From Homoserinibacter gongjuensis (GTDB taxonomy: Bacteria > Actinomycetota > Actinomycetes > Actinomycetales > Microbacteriaceae): a stretch of DNA of 64,000 nucleotides. Positions 26,331-35,602 of this stretch are shown piece by piece. Position 1 is the first letter of the stretch; each line of letters starts with the position of its first letter. The stretch lies in assembly GCF_030161875.1 (NCBI RefSeq), contig NZ_BSVA01000001.1:1302001-1366000 (forward strand), written 5' to 3'. The notes under the pieces are model-generated. The model saw only the letters and a list, made by a program, of their open reading frames with translations, searched no databases and was not told the DNA's origin. A program made the position numbers and the translations under genes.

Positions 26331-27413
26331 CTACAGTCCCAGCACCCGCAGTGCGTTGGTGCGGTACACGCGCTCGAGCACGTCGGCGGGCAGGCCGAGG
26401 GCCGAGACGGTCCAGCGGCCCTGCGGCGGCACGGGCTCGCCCGGCGCGTACTCGAAGGCCTCGTCGCGCGTCTCGAGGAAGCGGAAGTGCAGGCGGAACT
26501 GCTCCGCGGATGCGGGGTAGATGTCGGTGCCGAACAGCACGCGGTCGGGGTGCCGCTCGAGCAGCCGGGTGAAGCGTCGCGGCTGGCGGCCGAGCTCGGC
26601 CATCCGTCCGCCGATGTCGACCGTGTAGTTCGGGCAGTCATCCAGCAGCGCCTCGACGAGGTAGAGGTCCTCGGCCGCGCCCCCGACGTGCGCCCCGATG
26701 AACCGCGTGCCGGGGCACGCCTCCACGAGCCGCCGATGGGTGAGCATGAGGCGGTCGAAGCTCGGGTGCACCGAGCGGTCGCCGAACCACCACTCCTTCA
26801 TCTGCATGAGCTCGTCGATGCGCTCGTTGTGCGCGTCGAGCGGCTCGAAGAAGGCCTTCGGGTCGGCCGTGTGGATGAGCACCGGCAGCCCGAGCGAGCC
26901 CGCGTGCTGCAGCACCGCGATCACGCGCGGGTCGTCGGGCAGGATGAGCGCCCCGTCCGAGTCGCGGATGGTGAGGCCCAGGTTCTTCCACACCTTCACG
27001 CCTCGTGCGCCCCGCGTGGCGCTGTCGTCGAGCGAGGCACGCAGCCGCTCCACGCCGTCGTCGGATGCGAGCTCCGCCCAGTCGAGCTGGCAGAAGGTCA
27101 GAAAGCGTCCGGGGTACGCGCGGTCGTAGCGCTCGACGTTCGCGGTGACCTCCTCGCCCCACATGCCGTCGAGGTTGACGATCGTCTCGACGCCGCACGC
27201 GTCCATGATCGCGATTAGGGCATCCGGATCCTCGATCATCCACTCACCGTCGCTCAGCCAACGGCCGAGGTGGTTGTGCACGTCGATCGCCGGGAACGCG
27301 GCCCGCTCGACCTCGGTGGCCGGCAGCCGCAGCTGCGAGACGGGATGCCAGTCGAGCACCGGCAGGCGGCGCAACTGCTCCCAGGAGAGGGGCGGGGTGG
27401 CGTTCTCGGTCAC
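26331..27413 (-). CDS. Amidohydrolase-2 family (TIM-barrel metal hydrolase)
   Basis: A 360-residue COG2159-type amidohydrolase. The first metal motif is AIDVHNHLGRW (near residue 45), followed by GVKVWKNLGL (metal-bridging Lys region), LIHTADP, IGAHVGG and FGTDIYP (final metal Asp). The family includes decarboxylases and lactone or amide hydrolases. It is not a NagA-type deacetylase. The GTG at 27413 has GGAG upstream. It is divergent from the ABC importer operon and could supply a ring-opening or lactonase step for the imported sugar; the substrate is unknown. Confidence 0.8.
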   Translation of the reverse strand: MTENATPPLSWEQLRRLPVLDWHPVSQLRLPATEVERAAFPAIDVHNHLGRWLSDGEWMIEDPDALIAIMDACGVETIVNLDGMWGEEVTANVERYDRAYPGRFLTFCQLDWAELASDDGVERLRASLDDSATRGARGVKVWKNLGLTIRDSDGALILPDDPRVIAVLQHAGSLGLPVLIHTADPKAFFEPLDAHNERIDELMQMKEWWFGDRSVHPSFDRLMLTHRRLVEACPGTRFIGAHVGGAAEDLYLVEALLDDCPNYTVDIGGRMAELGRQPRRFTRLLERHPDRVLFGTDIYPASAEQFRLHFRFLETRDEAFEYAPGEPVPPQGRWTVSALGLPADVLERVYRTNALRVLGL

Positions 27414-27494
27414 GGGCGGCTCCTGTGCTCATCCGACGGGGTGCGCTCAGGTTATGGCGAGAATGCGCGTACGCAACGCAAGTGCACATCAGTA

Positions 27495-27504
27495 ATGAGC
27501 GAAT
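27495..27504. promoter_or_regulatory. DeoR-type half-site ATGAGCGAAT
   Basis: The same ten bases as the site at 23813-23822, here 71 bases before the binding-protein ATG. It is followed by TTTGC-TTG-GCAAA (27512-27524), a short palindrome that may be another control site. Confidence 0.45.
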
Positions 27505-27574
27505 TGAGCAGTTTGCTTGGCAAACGATCATTCCGTCGTTCACCATTGAGCCACCCGCACGAGAGGACACAGCA

Positions 27575-28876
27575 ATGCAACGACGCATCCCCTTGATCGC
27601 CCTCGCCGCCGCGACCACCATGGCCGCCGCAGCCCTCACCGGCTGCACCAGCGGTGGCGCGACCGAACTCGACACCGACGCCGACGTCACCATCACGTGG
27701 TGGACCGGTCAGAGCGACGAGGCCGAGAGCATCCTCGAAGGCCTCGCGGCCGAGTTCGAGGACCTGCACCCGAACGTCACGGTCGCCATCTCATCCGGCG
27801 CCTCCTCCACCGAGGAGCTGCTGCAGAAGCTGTCGGCCGGCTTCGCGAGCGACACCTATCCGAACATCTCCTACTCCTTCGGCTCGTGGGCCAGCGAGCT
27901 CGAGTCGTCGGGTCGCACGCTCGACCTGCGCGATCAGGTCGACGACCCGTCGTTCGGCTGGGACGAGTTCTCGGAGGCCGCCCGCGCGACGGTGCAGCCC
28001 ACCGGCGAGAAGATCATCGGCTTCCCCGCCCTCGTCGACAACCTCTCGCTCATCTACAACAAGACGGTCTTCGACGCGGCCGGCCTCGACTACCCGACCG
28101 AGGAGTGGAGCTGGGACGACTTCCGCGACGCCGCAAAGCAGCTCACCGATCCCGCGACCGAGACCTACGGCTACGCCTACTCGGTGTCGGGCTCGGAGGA
28201 GACCACCTGGCAGTTCTGGCCGCACCTGTGGCAGAACGGCGGCGAGATCCTGAACGACGACGGCACCGCTGCCTTCGCGAGCGACGCGGGCGTGGAGGCC
28301 CTCGAGTTCCTGCGCCAGATGGCGGTGGACGACAAGAGCATCTACCTCGATCAGACCGACACGAAGTTCGCGCAGCTCTTCGCGGCCGACCGCATCGGCA
28401 TGATGACCTCCGGTCCGTGGCAGCTGTACGACCTGAACACGGCGGGCACCCAGTACGGCGTGACTGTGCTGCCGGGCACCGACGGCGACCACCAGACCGT
28501 CTCGGGTCCCGACATCTGGGCGCTCTTCGATACGCAGGACGTCAACGAGAACTACTGGTCGGTCGAACTGCTCAAGTGGCTCACCGCGCCCGAGCAGGAC
28601 CTGCGCTGGAACGTCGAGTTCGGCAACCTGCCGCTGCGCGCGAGCGAGATCGATAGCCCCGAGTTCCAGGCCCAGGTCGAGGCGCTTCCCGGCATCGACA
28701 TCATGGCCGCCAACAACGAGAACGCGATCAAGTCGCGTCCCACGGTGGCGGGCTATGTCGGGCTCTCCGAGGCCATCGGGTCGGCCATCTCGAAGGTGCT
28801 GCAGGGTCAAGGCGACCCGAAGGACGCCCTCGAGGGTGCCGCCCAGAAGGCCGACGAAGCACTCTCCGACAACTGA
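27575..28876 (+). CDS. ABC sugar transporter substrate-binding lipoprotein
   Basis: A 433-residue extracellular solute-binding protein, family 1. It has a signal peptide with lipobox LTGC (AAAALTGCTSGG), then VTITWWTGQSDEAES and the closing region PEQDLRWNVEFGNLPLR. It is intact. It delivers the substrate to the permeases at 29846 and 30814. GAGAGGA precedes the ATG. A perfect hairpin directly after the stop probably protects its mRNA, so that the binding protein is made in excess over the permeases. Expression is likely under the DeoR regulator. Confidence 0.9.
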   Translation: MQRRIPLIALAAATTMAAAALTGCTSGGATELDTDADVTITWWTGQSDEAESILEGLAAEFEDLHPNVTVAISSGASSTEELLQKLSAGFASDTYPNISYSFGSWASELESSGRTLDLRDQVDDPSFGWDEFSEAARATVQPTGEKIIGFPALVDNLSLIYNKTVFDAAGLDYPTEEWSWDDFRDAAKQLTDPATETYGYAYSVSGSEETTWQFWPHLWQNGGEILNDDGTAAFASDAGVEALEFLRQMAVDDKSIYLDQTDTKFAQLFAADRIGMMTSGPWQLYDLNTAGTQYGVTVLPGTDGDHQTVSGPDIWALFDTQDVNENYWSVELLKWLTAPEQDLRWNVEFGNLPLRASEIDSPEFQAQVEALPGIDIMAANNENAIKSRPTVAGYVGLSEAIGSAISKVLQGQGDPKDALEGAAQKADEALSDN

Positions 28877-28883
28877 ACCACTC

Positions 28884-28913
28884 AGGTGGGGCGGTCACCC
28901 GACCGCCCCACCT
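28884..28913 (+). terminator. Perfect hairpin after the binding-protein gene
   Basis: AGGTGGGGCGGTC and GACCGCCCCACCT form a perfect 13-bp stem with the loop ACCC. No T run follows, so it is more likely a partial terminator or a 3' stabiliser between the binding-protein gene and the rest of the operon. Confidence 0.65.
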
Positions 28914-28941
28914 CCACCCCGCAGCAGGAGCGCAGTCCCAC

Positions 28942-29819
28942 ATGAACATCACCTCCTCGAGATCGAGAGCCAGCCCGAGGTCTGGCGCCGGTCGCTCGAG
29001 CTCCTCGACGACGCCACCCGGGTGCTCACCCGGAGCGGTGAGCGCGTGCTCGTCATCGGATGCGGCACCTCCGCGTTCGTGGCCGAGTCGTTCGCCCTGC
29101 TGCGGGAGACCGCGGGCTTCGGCGAGACGGATGCGGCCTACGCATCCGAGCCGCGGCCGTGGCGGCCGTACGACGCGGTGATCGGCATCACGCGCTCGGG
29201 CACCACGACCGAGGTGCTGCAGGCGCTGCGCGCACTGCCCGAGGGAGTGCGCAAGGTCGTGGTGACGGGCGTCGCCGACTCGCCGGCGGCGGAACTCGCC
29301 GACGAAGTGCTCGTGCTCGACTTCGCCGACGAGAACTCGGTCGTGCAGACCCGGTTCCCGACGACCTTCCTCTTCCTCGCGCGTGCCGCGTTCGGCGAAG
29401 ACGTCTCGGCGCTTCCCGAGCTCGCGGAACAGGCCATCGCGGCCGGTCCGCCCGAGGCGCCCGAGGGCTTCGACCACGTCGTGTACCTCGGTCGCGGCTG
29501 GACTTACGGTCTGGCGCAGGAGGCGGCCCTCAAGATCCGCGAGGCGGCGCAGGCGTGGGCGGAGTCGTATCCGCTGCTCGACTTCCGTCACGGCCCCCTC
29601 GCCGTGGCCCACCCCGGCTCGCTCGTCTGGCTGCTCGGCGTGCGCGACGACGAGCTCGCGCGCGACATCGAGGTGACGGGCGCGCGCGTCGTGCAGTCGG
29701 ACGCCGACCCGCTCGTGCAGCTCGCCGTCGCGCAGCAGCTCGCGGTGCGCACCGCGGTCGCCCGCGGGCTCGACCCCGACCACCCCCGACACCTGACGCG
29801 GTCCATCGTTCTCGGCTGA
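28942..29819 (+). CDS. SIS-domain sugar isomerase/deaminase, AgaS-like (frame break near 28952-28956)
   Basis: About 292 residues with two SIS phosphosugar-binding halves: VLVIGCGTSAFVAESFALL, then ITRSGTTTEVLQAL, and LGRGWTYGLAQEAALKIREAAQ (in part), plus DFRHGPLA. This is the GlmS C-terminal/AgaS pattern. AgaS-type enzymes turn galactosamine-6-phosphate into tagatose-6-phosphate and ammonia, which fits the tagatose-type kinase and aldolase here. The start ATG at 28942 is joined to the main frame by one missing C near 28952-28956 (MNITSLEIESQPEVW). Confidence 0.8.
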
Positions 29820-29845
29820 CGCCGAGAATGGTCGAGGAGGCGACG

Positions 29846-30814
29846 ATGGCGACGATCACCGAGACACCGAGAACCCGAGGAGCGGAGGCCGGCGGCACCC
29901 CGCGCGGCTCGTCTCCCGACACCCGAGCGGGATCGCGCAAGCGCCGCGGCCTCGGCAACCTCACGGGGTGGGCCTTCGTAGCGCCCGCGATGGTCATCAT
30001 CCTGGGGCTGTCGATCTTCCCCGCCGTGTGGGCGTTCATCCTGTCGCTGCAGAAATGGAACGGGTTCGCGCCGCCCAAGTTCGTGGGCGGCAACAACTAC
30101 GGCAAGCTGCTGAGCGACGAGGAGTTCTGGGCGGCGGTATCGCACACCGGTCTCTACGTGCTGCTGTTCGTACCGGCCTCGGTGCTGCTCGGCCTGTTCC
30201 TCGCTGTCGCGCTCAACCGCGACATCCCACTCATCGGGCTCTACCGCACGGCCATCTTCGTGCCGTTCGTGGCGTCGGCGGCGGCCACCGGCATCCTCTC
30301 TACCTATCTGTTCAGCCCGCAGTTCGGCCTCGCCAACAATGTGCTGCGCTCGCTCGGGCTGCCAGCCCAGCACTGGCTCGAGGATCCGAACCAGGCCATG
30401 CTCGTGATCGCGATCATGTCGCTGTGGGGCCAGGCGGCGTTCACGACGGTTATCTACCTCGCGGCCCTGCAAGACGTGCCCACCGATCTGCTCGAGGCGG
30501 CGCGCATCGACGGAGCCAACCGCTGGCAGACCTTCTGGCGGATCGTGTGGCCGCAGCTGAGCCCGGTGACCGTGTTCGTGACGATCTGGCAGGTGATCGG
30601 CGCGCTGCAGCTCTTCGACCTCGTCTACACGACGACGCGCGGCGGCCCCCTGGATGCCACCAAGACGATCGTCTACTACCTGTGGGAGAAGGCGTTCAAG
30701 GCGCTCGACTTCGGCGGCGGGTCGGCGGCGGCCTATGTGCTGTTCGCGGTGACCCTGGTGATCACGATCGGCATGGTGCTCTACGCCCGCAGCCGGAAAC
30801 TGGAGGCCTTCTGA
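29846..30814 (+). CDS. ABC sugar transporter permease, MalF type
   Basis: A 322-residue permease with six membrane helices (first: WAFVAPAMVIILGLSIFPAVWAF in part) and the EAA loop LLEAARIDGANRWQTFW. Its cytoplasmic N-terminus of about 45 residues is rich in Arg and Pro. The ATG at 29846 is chosen because GAGGAGG lies six bases upstream; an earlier ATG at 29828 has none. Partner of the permease at 30814. Confidence 0.9.
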   Translation: MATITETPRTRGAEAGGTPRGSSPDTRAGSRKRRGLGNLTGWAFVAPAMVIILGLSIFPAVWAFILSLQKWNGFAPPKFVGGNNYGKLLSDEEFWAAVSHTGLYVLLFVPASVLLGLFLAVALNRDIPLIGLYRTAIFVPFVASAAATGILSTYLFSPQFGLANNVLRSLGLPAQHWLEDPNQAMLVIAIMSLWGQAAFTTVIYLAALQDVPTDLLEAARIDGANRWQTFWRIVWPQLSPVTVFVTIWQVIGALQLFDLVYTTTRGGPLDATKTIVYYLWEKAFKALDFGGGSAAAYVLFAVTLVITIGMVLYARSRKLEAF

Positions 30815-31676
30815 TGGCGATGACGGCCACTCGCGCCCTGCACACGGCGGGCACGCCCCAGCCCAAGCGGCGCTTCAGCATGTGGCACCTCGTGCTCGCA
30901 CCGATCGCGCTGCTGTTCGTGATCCCGTTCGCGCAGATGCTCATGGCATCCCTGTCGCCGGCCGAGGAGCTCGTGAAGTTCCCGCCGCCGTTCATCCCCT
31001 CGCGCATCACCTTCGACGGCTTCGTGGCGCTCTTCACGACGACGGATGCGGTGCGCTGGCTCATGAACTCGACGATCGTCTCGGTCGTGTCGATCGTGGC
31101 GCACGTCGTGCTGTGCTCGCTCGCGGGCTACGGCTTCGCGCGCTTGCAGTTCCGAGGGCGCAATGTGGGCTTCTTCCTGATCGTCGCGACGATCATGATC
31201 CCGACGCAGCTGCTCATGATCCCGACCTACATCATGTTCTCCAAGCTCGGGCTCGTGAACACGCTGGCCGCGGCGTTCGTGCCGTGGCTGGCATCCGCGT
31301 TCGGCATCTTCCTGATGCGGCAGTTCTTCCTCTCGATCCCCGCCGAGGTGGAGGAGGCGGCGTCGCTGGACGGCGCGAACCGTCTGCAGATCTTCCTGCG
31401 GGTCGTGCTGCCGCTGGCCCGCCCCGCGATGGCGACGCTCGCGATCTTCACGCTCCTGAGCTCGTGGAACGACCTCATCTGGCCGCTCATCGCGATCAAC
31501 GACGACAACTGGTTCACGGTGCAGCTCGGCATCGCCAACTTCCAGGGCACCCGGCGCACGCAGTGGAGCTGCTGATGGCCGGTAACGTCGTGGCGACGGC
31601 ACCGCTCGTGCTGTTCTTCCTCTTCGCTCAGAAGCAGTTCGTGCAGACCATGACCATGTCGGGACTCAAGGGATGA
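30814..31676 (+). CDS. ABC sugar transporter permease, MalG type (frame break near 31569)
   Basis: About 287 residues with helices starting LVLAPIALLFVIPFAQML and the EAA loop EVEEAASLDGANRLQIF. The last 36 residues (LLMAGNVVATAPLVLFFLF to MSGLKG, the usual MalG ending) lie in another frame, joined by one missing base near 31569 (TQWSLLMAG). It overlaps the preceding stop (TGATG) and the kinase start (ATGA). Confidence 0.87.
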
Positions 31677-32615
31677 CGCGGGTGCTCGTCGCGGGCGACG
31701 CCAACCTCGATCTCGTGCTGCGTGGTGACGTCGTGCCGCGCTTCGGTCAGGCGGAGCAGCTTCTCAACGGCGCCGACCTCGTGCTCGGTTCGAGCGCCGG
31801 CATCTGCGCGGCCGGGCTCGCCCGGCTCGGCGTCGACACGGCGCTCGTCGCGCGCGTCGGGTCGGATGTCTTCGGCGATCGCACGCGCGAGCTGCTCGCC
31901 GATGCGGGGGTCGACACCGCGCCCCTCGCGGTCACCGAGGAGCCCACCGGTGTCTCGGTGATCCTCTCGGCGCCCGACGACCGGGCGATCCTCACCCTCA
32001 CCGGCGCCCTCGCCTCGCTCACGGGGAGGACGTGCGCGCCGCCCTCGAGAGCACGGGCGCGACGCACCTGCACGTCGCCTCCTTCTTCCTCGTGCCGCAG
32101 CTCGCCCGCGAGCTGCCCGAGGTGCTGGCCCGGGCGCGCGAGCGCGGCGTCACGACGAGTCTCGACACCAATTGGGATCCCGCGGAGAGCTGGCACGGAG
32201 TTGCGGAGTGCCTGCCGCACCTCGACGTGCTGCTGCCGAACGCACAGGAGGCCGTCGCGCTCGCGCGCTCGCTCGGGGAGGATCCCGCGGATGCCGTGGC
32301 GGCATCCGTCGCGCTCGCCCGGCGCGGCCCGCTCGTCGTGGTGAAGGACGGCGTCGAGGGCGGCTTCGCCGTGCGCCCCGACGGTGCCGTGGTGCGCGCC
32401 GCGGGTCTCGTGCTCGACGTCCTCGACACGACGGGCGCGGGCGACAGCTTCGACGCCGGGTTCCTCGCGGCGTGGCTCGACGGGCTCTCGCTCGAGGAGG
32501 CTGTGCGCTGGGCCGCCGTCGCCGGATCGCTCTCCACGCGCGCCGCGGGGGCACGGGCGGCCAGGCCACGCACGCCGAGGTCGAGGCGCGGATCGCTGCG
32601 GAGCGCCGCGCGTGA
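31673..32615 (+). CDS. PfkB-family sugar kinase (two frame breaks)
   Basis: A ribokinase-like kinase of about 314 residues: start RVLVAGDANLDLVLRGDV, GSSAGICAAGLARLGV, and the PfkB signature DTTGAGDSFDAGFLAAWL with the catalytic Asp. It probably phosphorylates the imported sugar at C6 or a related position. Frame breaks are at 32023-32026 (G5 read as G4, joining LASLTGEDVRAALEST) and 32547-32551 (G6 as G5, joining STRAAGGTGGQATHAE). The start overlaps the permease stop and the end overlaps the next kinase (GTGA). Confidence 0.84.
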
Positions 32616-33568
32616 TCACCTGCCTCGGGCTCTCCCCGGCGCTCGATGTGACCTACGGCGTCGACGCGCTCGAACCGGGTGCCATCCACCGCCCCGCCTG
32701 GAAGGTCGCGCTTCCGGGCGGCAAGGCGCTCAACGTCGCGCGTGCCGTGCACGTGCTCGGCGGCCGGGTGCGCGCGATCGCACCACTCGGCGGCGCGATC
32801 GGCGACGGCATCCGGGCGGCCCTCGACGAGGCCGGCGTGCTCGTCGAGCCGGTGGTCGTGGCCGAGCCGACGCGCACGTGCGTGAGCGTCGTCGACGCGC
32901 GCGACGGCAGCATCACCGAGTTCTACGAGAACGTGCCCGAGCTCGACGACGCCGGCTGGGCGGCCGTCGCCGCGGGGCTCGCGCGCGTGCACACGGGCTG
33001 GCTCTCGGTGTCGGGCTCGGTGCCTGCCGCGCGAGCCGACGAACTCGCGGACGCGCTCGCCCAGGCGGCGGATCGCGGCGTGCGCCTCGCGCTCGACCTG
33101 CGCGGCGAGGCGCTCGCGGCGTGCCTCGCGCGCACGCGCCCTGCGCTCGTCAAGGTCAACCGGGTCGAGGCCGAGGAGACGGTCGGCCCGGGTGAGCTCA
33201 CCGAGCTCGCGCGCGGGCTGCGAGAGCGCGGCGCCGCGATCGCGGTCGTGACGGATGGTGCGGCCGGTTCGCTCGGGATGGATGCCGAGGGTGCGTGGCG
33301 GGTGAGCTCGCCGCGCGTCGGCAGGTACACGGTCGGTGCGGGCGACTCGTTCCTGGCCGGCCTGCTGCTGAGTCTCGACAGCGGTGTGGCGCTGCCCGAG
33401 GCGCTGCGCACGGCATCCGCGGTCGCCGCCGCCAACACCCTGCAGCCCGGCGCCGCCGTGTTCGACCCGACCGAGATCGACGCGCTCGCGGCCCGCATCG
33501 AGGTGCGGTACGTGCCGGGCGTCGAGGTCGCCGCATCCGCCGACCCGGAGCCCGCGGATGCGTCGTGA
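32612..33568 (+). CDS. Hexose-phosphate kinase of the 1-phosphofructokinase/tagatose-6-phosphate kinase group
   Basis: A 318-residue PfkB kinase of the LacC/FruK/PfkB branch: ITCLGLSPALDVTY at the start, PGGKALNVARAVHVLGG, VKVNRVEAEE, VVTDGAAGS and YTVGAGDSFLAGLLL with the catalytic Asp. Members make fructose- or tagatose-1,6-bisphosphate. With the AgaS-like protein and class II aldolase it completes a tagatose-phosphate route (inference). The GTG start overlaps the upstream kinase. It is unbroken. Confidence 0.86.
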   Translation: MITCLGLSPALDVTYGVDALEPGAIHRPAWKVALPGGKALNVARAVHVLGGRVRAIAPLGGAIGDGIRAALDEAGVLVEPVVVAEPTRTCVSVVDARDGSITEFYENVPELDDAGWAAVAAGLARVHTGWLSVSGSVPAARADELADALAQAADRGVRLALDLRGEALAACLARTRPALVKVNRVEAEETVGPGELTELARGLRERGAAIAVVTDGAAGSLGMDAEGAWRVSSPRVGRYTVGAGDSFLAGLLLSLDSGVALPEALRTASAVAAANTLQPGAAVFDPTEIDALAARIEVRYVPGVEVAASADPEPADAS

Positions 33569-35390
33569 GCGTGTGTGGCGGTTTCGGCGCGATGTGTGGG
33601 GCGCGCAGCCCACATCTCGCCGAAACCGCCACATTGCGCGGGCAGCGGCCGCGGTGCTCGCGCTCGCAGCCCTCGCGGGGTGCACGATGACGACACCCGA
33701 GCCGCTGCCGACGGCGGGCGGCGACGGCATCGACCTCGACGTAGGACCCCGACATCCCTTCGTCGATGCCGGGCCGACGGGCGTCACGATCACCGAGGGC
33801 GACGACTGGTCGCTGCCCGAGTGGGTGCGGCCCGCCGCGAACTCCGGCTACTTCTCGGAGGAGGCCGACCCATCCGAGCTCGTCGCCGTGCGCTCGATCG
33901 ACGTGAGCTGGCGGCAGCTGCGCCCAACCGCCGAGAAGAGTCTCGACCGCACCTCATCGGGCAGCGCGCAGGGCATGAGCTTCGAGGCGCTCGACGCGCA
34001 ACTCGCCCAGCCCGGCGACTTCTGGATGCGCATCTTCGCGAGCGGCGTCGACTGGGCGCCCGAGTGGGTCGCCGAGGACTGCGGCGTCACGAGCTTCGGC
34101 CCCGACTACGACGGCCAGCGGCACCTGCCGATCTGGAACGCCTGCGTGTGGGGCCACCTCATGGACACCTACCGGATGCTGTTCGTCGATCTCGGGCTCG
34201 CATCCGATCCGCGCCTGCGCTTCGTGTACGTGCCGGGCGCCTTCACGTGGGCCGAGTACGACTACGAGATGATCGCGGCGGCCGTGGATGCCGGCGAGCT
34301 GGACGAGGAGGCGTATCTCGCCTGGTACGACCACGCGTGGAGCGACCTCGTGGCCCTGTTCGGCGAGAACGCCGACAAGCTCGTCTTCACGGGCGAGGAC
34401 TACCCGTGGGGGCCGTTCGGCGCCTCCGACGACCTGCTTGCGAAGCAGGCGGTCGATGCGGGCATAGGGATCCGTACCGGCATCACCGAGCTCTCGAACT
34501 TCCATCTGAGCGAGGCGCCCGCCTATGGCTCGCACATCCAGCCGAATGGGCACATGGTGGTCGACGAGTCGCTGCCCGTGCACTCGGGCCGCTTCGTCGT
34601 GGCCACCGAGAACGAGTGCTTCACCGACTGCGGCTACACGACCCCCGACGCCTACTACGCGGTGCGGCAGGCGAACCTCAAGGCGCTGCAGTTGCGCATG
34701 AACTGGATGTACGTCGTGCCGGGGCCCTCGTACATGGCCGAGTACCCCGAGCAGTGGGACTGGCTGCGGCTCTCGCTCGGCCAGACCGCGGCGAGCTCGG
34801 CGGATGCCTGGGCCGCCTTCCGCGACGCGGAGGACACCTTCTGGACCGACCCGGAATCGGGGCCGTTCGGCGACGAGGCCTCGTGGCCGACGCGCCCGTG
34901 GGTGCGCAACCTCGAGCGCTGGCTCGTGCAGCTCGACGAGCCGGGCTCCGTCGCGCATCGCAGCGACGCGGATGTGCACGCGCACGTCTTCGAGGAGGAC
35001 AACGGCATCGCGCACGAGGGGCTCACCACGGATGTCGCATCCGGCGACACGGGATTCGTGCTCGAGGTGGATCCCCGGTTCGCGGCGGCCGCTGCCGACG
35101 GCACCGCGGTGCTCAAGGTGACCTACCTCGACGCGGGGTCGGGCGCGTTCGCGATCGACACCGCCGCCGGTTCCTCAGCGACGGTCGAGCGCACGGGATC
35201 GAACGCGTGGCGCACCGCGACGATCGCGCTGCCCGACGGGGCCCTCACCGCATCCGGTGCCGACGCCGTGCGGCTGCGCATCACCCTCGCGGACGGCGCC
35301 GACGACCTCGTCGTGCGTTTCGTAAGGCTCGTGCGGGGGAGGATGAACGGGGCGGCACTTAGCCGGCGTCGTACCGCTCGGTGCCTCTAG
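33558..35390 (+). CDS. Secreted lipoprotein, hydrolase-like, unknown family
   Basis: A 610-residue protein with a lipobox LAGC (VLALAALAGCTMTT near residues 34-47) and acidic, Trp-rich domains resembling a TIM-barrel glycoside hydrolase (VRSIDVSWRQLRPT, FVYVPGAFTWAEYDYE, KLVFTGEDYPWGPFG, MNWMYVVPGPSYMAEYPEQWDW in parts), then a beta-sandwich C-terminus. It may trim the polysaccharide or glycan taken up by the locus; no family is recognised. The first ~25 residues are encoded by a large inverted repeat (33574-33633). The end is uncertain: if the G5 at 35335-35339 is really G6, it stops at 35362 instead. Confidence 0.7.
   Translation: MRRERVWRFRRDVWGAQPTSRRNRHIARAAAAVLALAALAGCTMTTPEPLPTAGGDGIDLDVGPRHPFVDAGPTGVTITEGDDWSLPEWVRPAANSGYFSEEADPSELVAVRSIDVSWRQLRPTAEKSLDRTSSGSAQGMSFEALDAQLAQPGDFWMRIFASGVDWAPEWVAEDCGVTSFGPDYDGQRHLPIWNACVWGHLMDTYRMLFVDLGLASDPRLRFVYVPGAFTWAEYDYEMIAAAVDAGELDEEAYLAWYDHAWSDLVALFGENADKLVFTGEDYPWGPFGASDDLLAKQAVDAGIGIRTGITELSNFHLSEAPAYGSHIQPNGHMVVDESLPVHSGRFVVATENECFTDCGYTTPDAYYAVRQANLKALQLRMNWMYVVPGPSYMAEYPEQWDWLRLSLGQTAASSADAWAAFRDAEDTFWTDPESGPFGDEASWPTRPWVRNLERWLVQLDEPGSVAHRSDADVHAHVFEEDNGIAHEGLTTDVASGDTGFVLEVDPRFAAAAADGTAVLKVTYLDAGSGAFAIDTAAGSSATVERTGSNAWRTATIALPDGALTASGADAVRLRITLADGADDLVVRFVRLVRGRMNGAALSRRRTARCL
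33574..33633. repeat. REP-like inverted repeat inside the lipoprotein leader
   Basis: The arms TGTGGCGGTTTCGGCG (33574-33589) and CGCCGAAACCGCCACA (33618-33633) are a perfect 16-bp inverted repeat around a 28-base centre with a weaker ATGTGTGGG/CCCACAT pairing. It follows the kinase stop immediately and lies before the signal peptide of the lipoprotein, in frame. Confidence 0.75.
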
Positions 35391-35602
35391 CGTTCGATCG
35401 TTCGCCGCTGGAAGCTGCGCATCGTTGACAAGCGCGAACTCCAAGCGATGCCCTGACGACCGTCAACACGAATCCCTTTGGTCGACAGCACAGGTTATGT
35501 GTACGAGGGCCAGCCGAGGGAAATGGAATGGGCGTTCGTGGGTGGCTCCACCGATGGCCAATGGGTGACCATGCGTGTCGACTTTGTTGTCACCGACGGG
35601 GG
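35391..35602. other. Left edge of low-GC island, no gene supported
   Basis: The composition becomes noticeably less GC-rich. An open frame on the plus strand from a TTG at 35478 runs into the ASCH gene in antisense; it has no ribosome site and no recognised family, so it is not called. It could be a remnant of an earlier gene. Confidence 0.4.

Noticed and set aside
26331-27413. NagA-type N-acetylgalactosamine-6-phosphate deacetylase
   Set aside because: The protein has amidohydrolase-2 motifs (DVHNHLG, FGTDIYP) and not the NagA pattern, so the deacetylase step is not assigned to it.
33574-33633. Rho-independent terminator after the kinase gene
   Set aside because: The stem is strong but there is no T run, and the lipoprotein reading frame continues through it; kept as a repeat instead.
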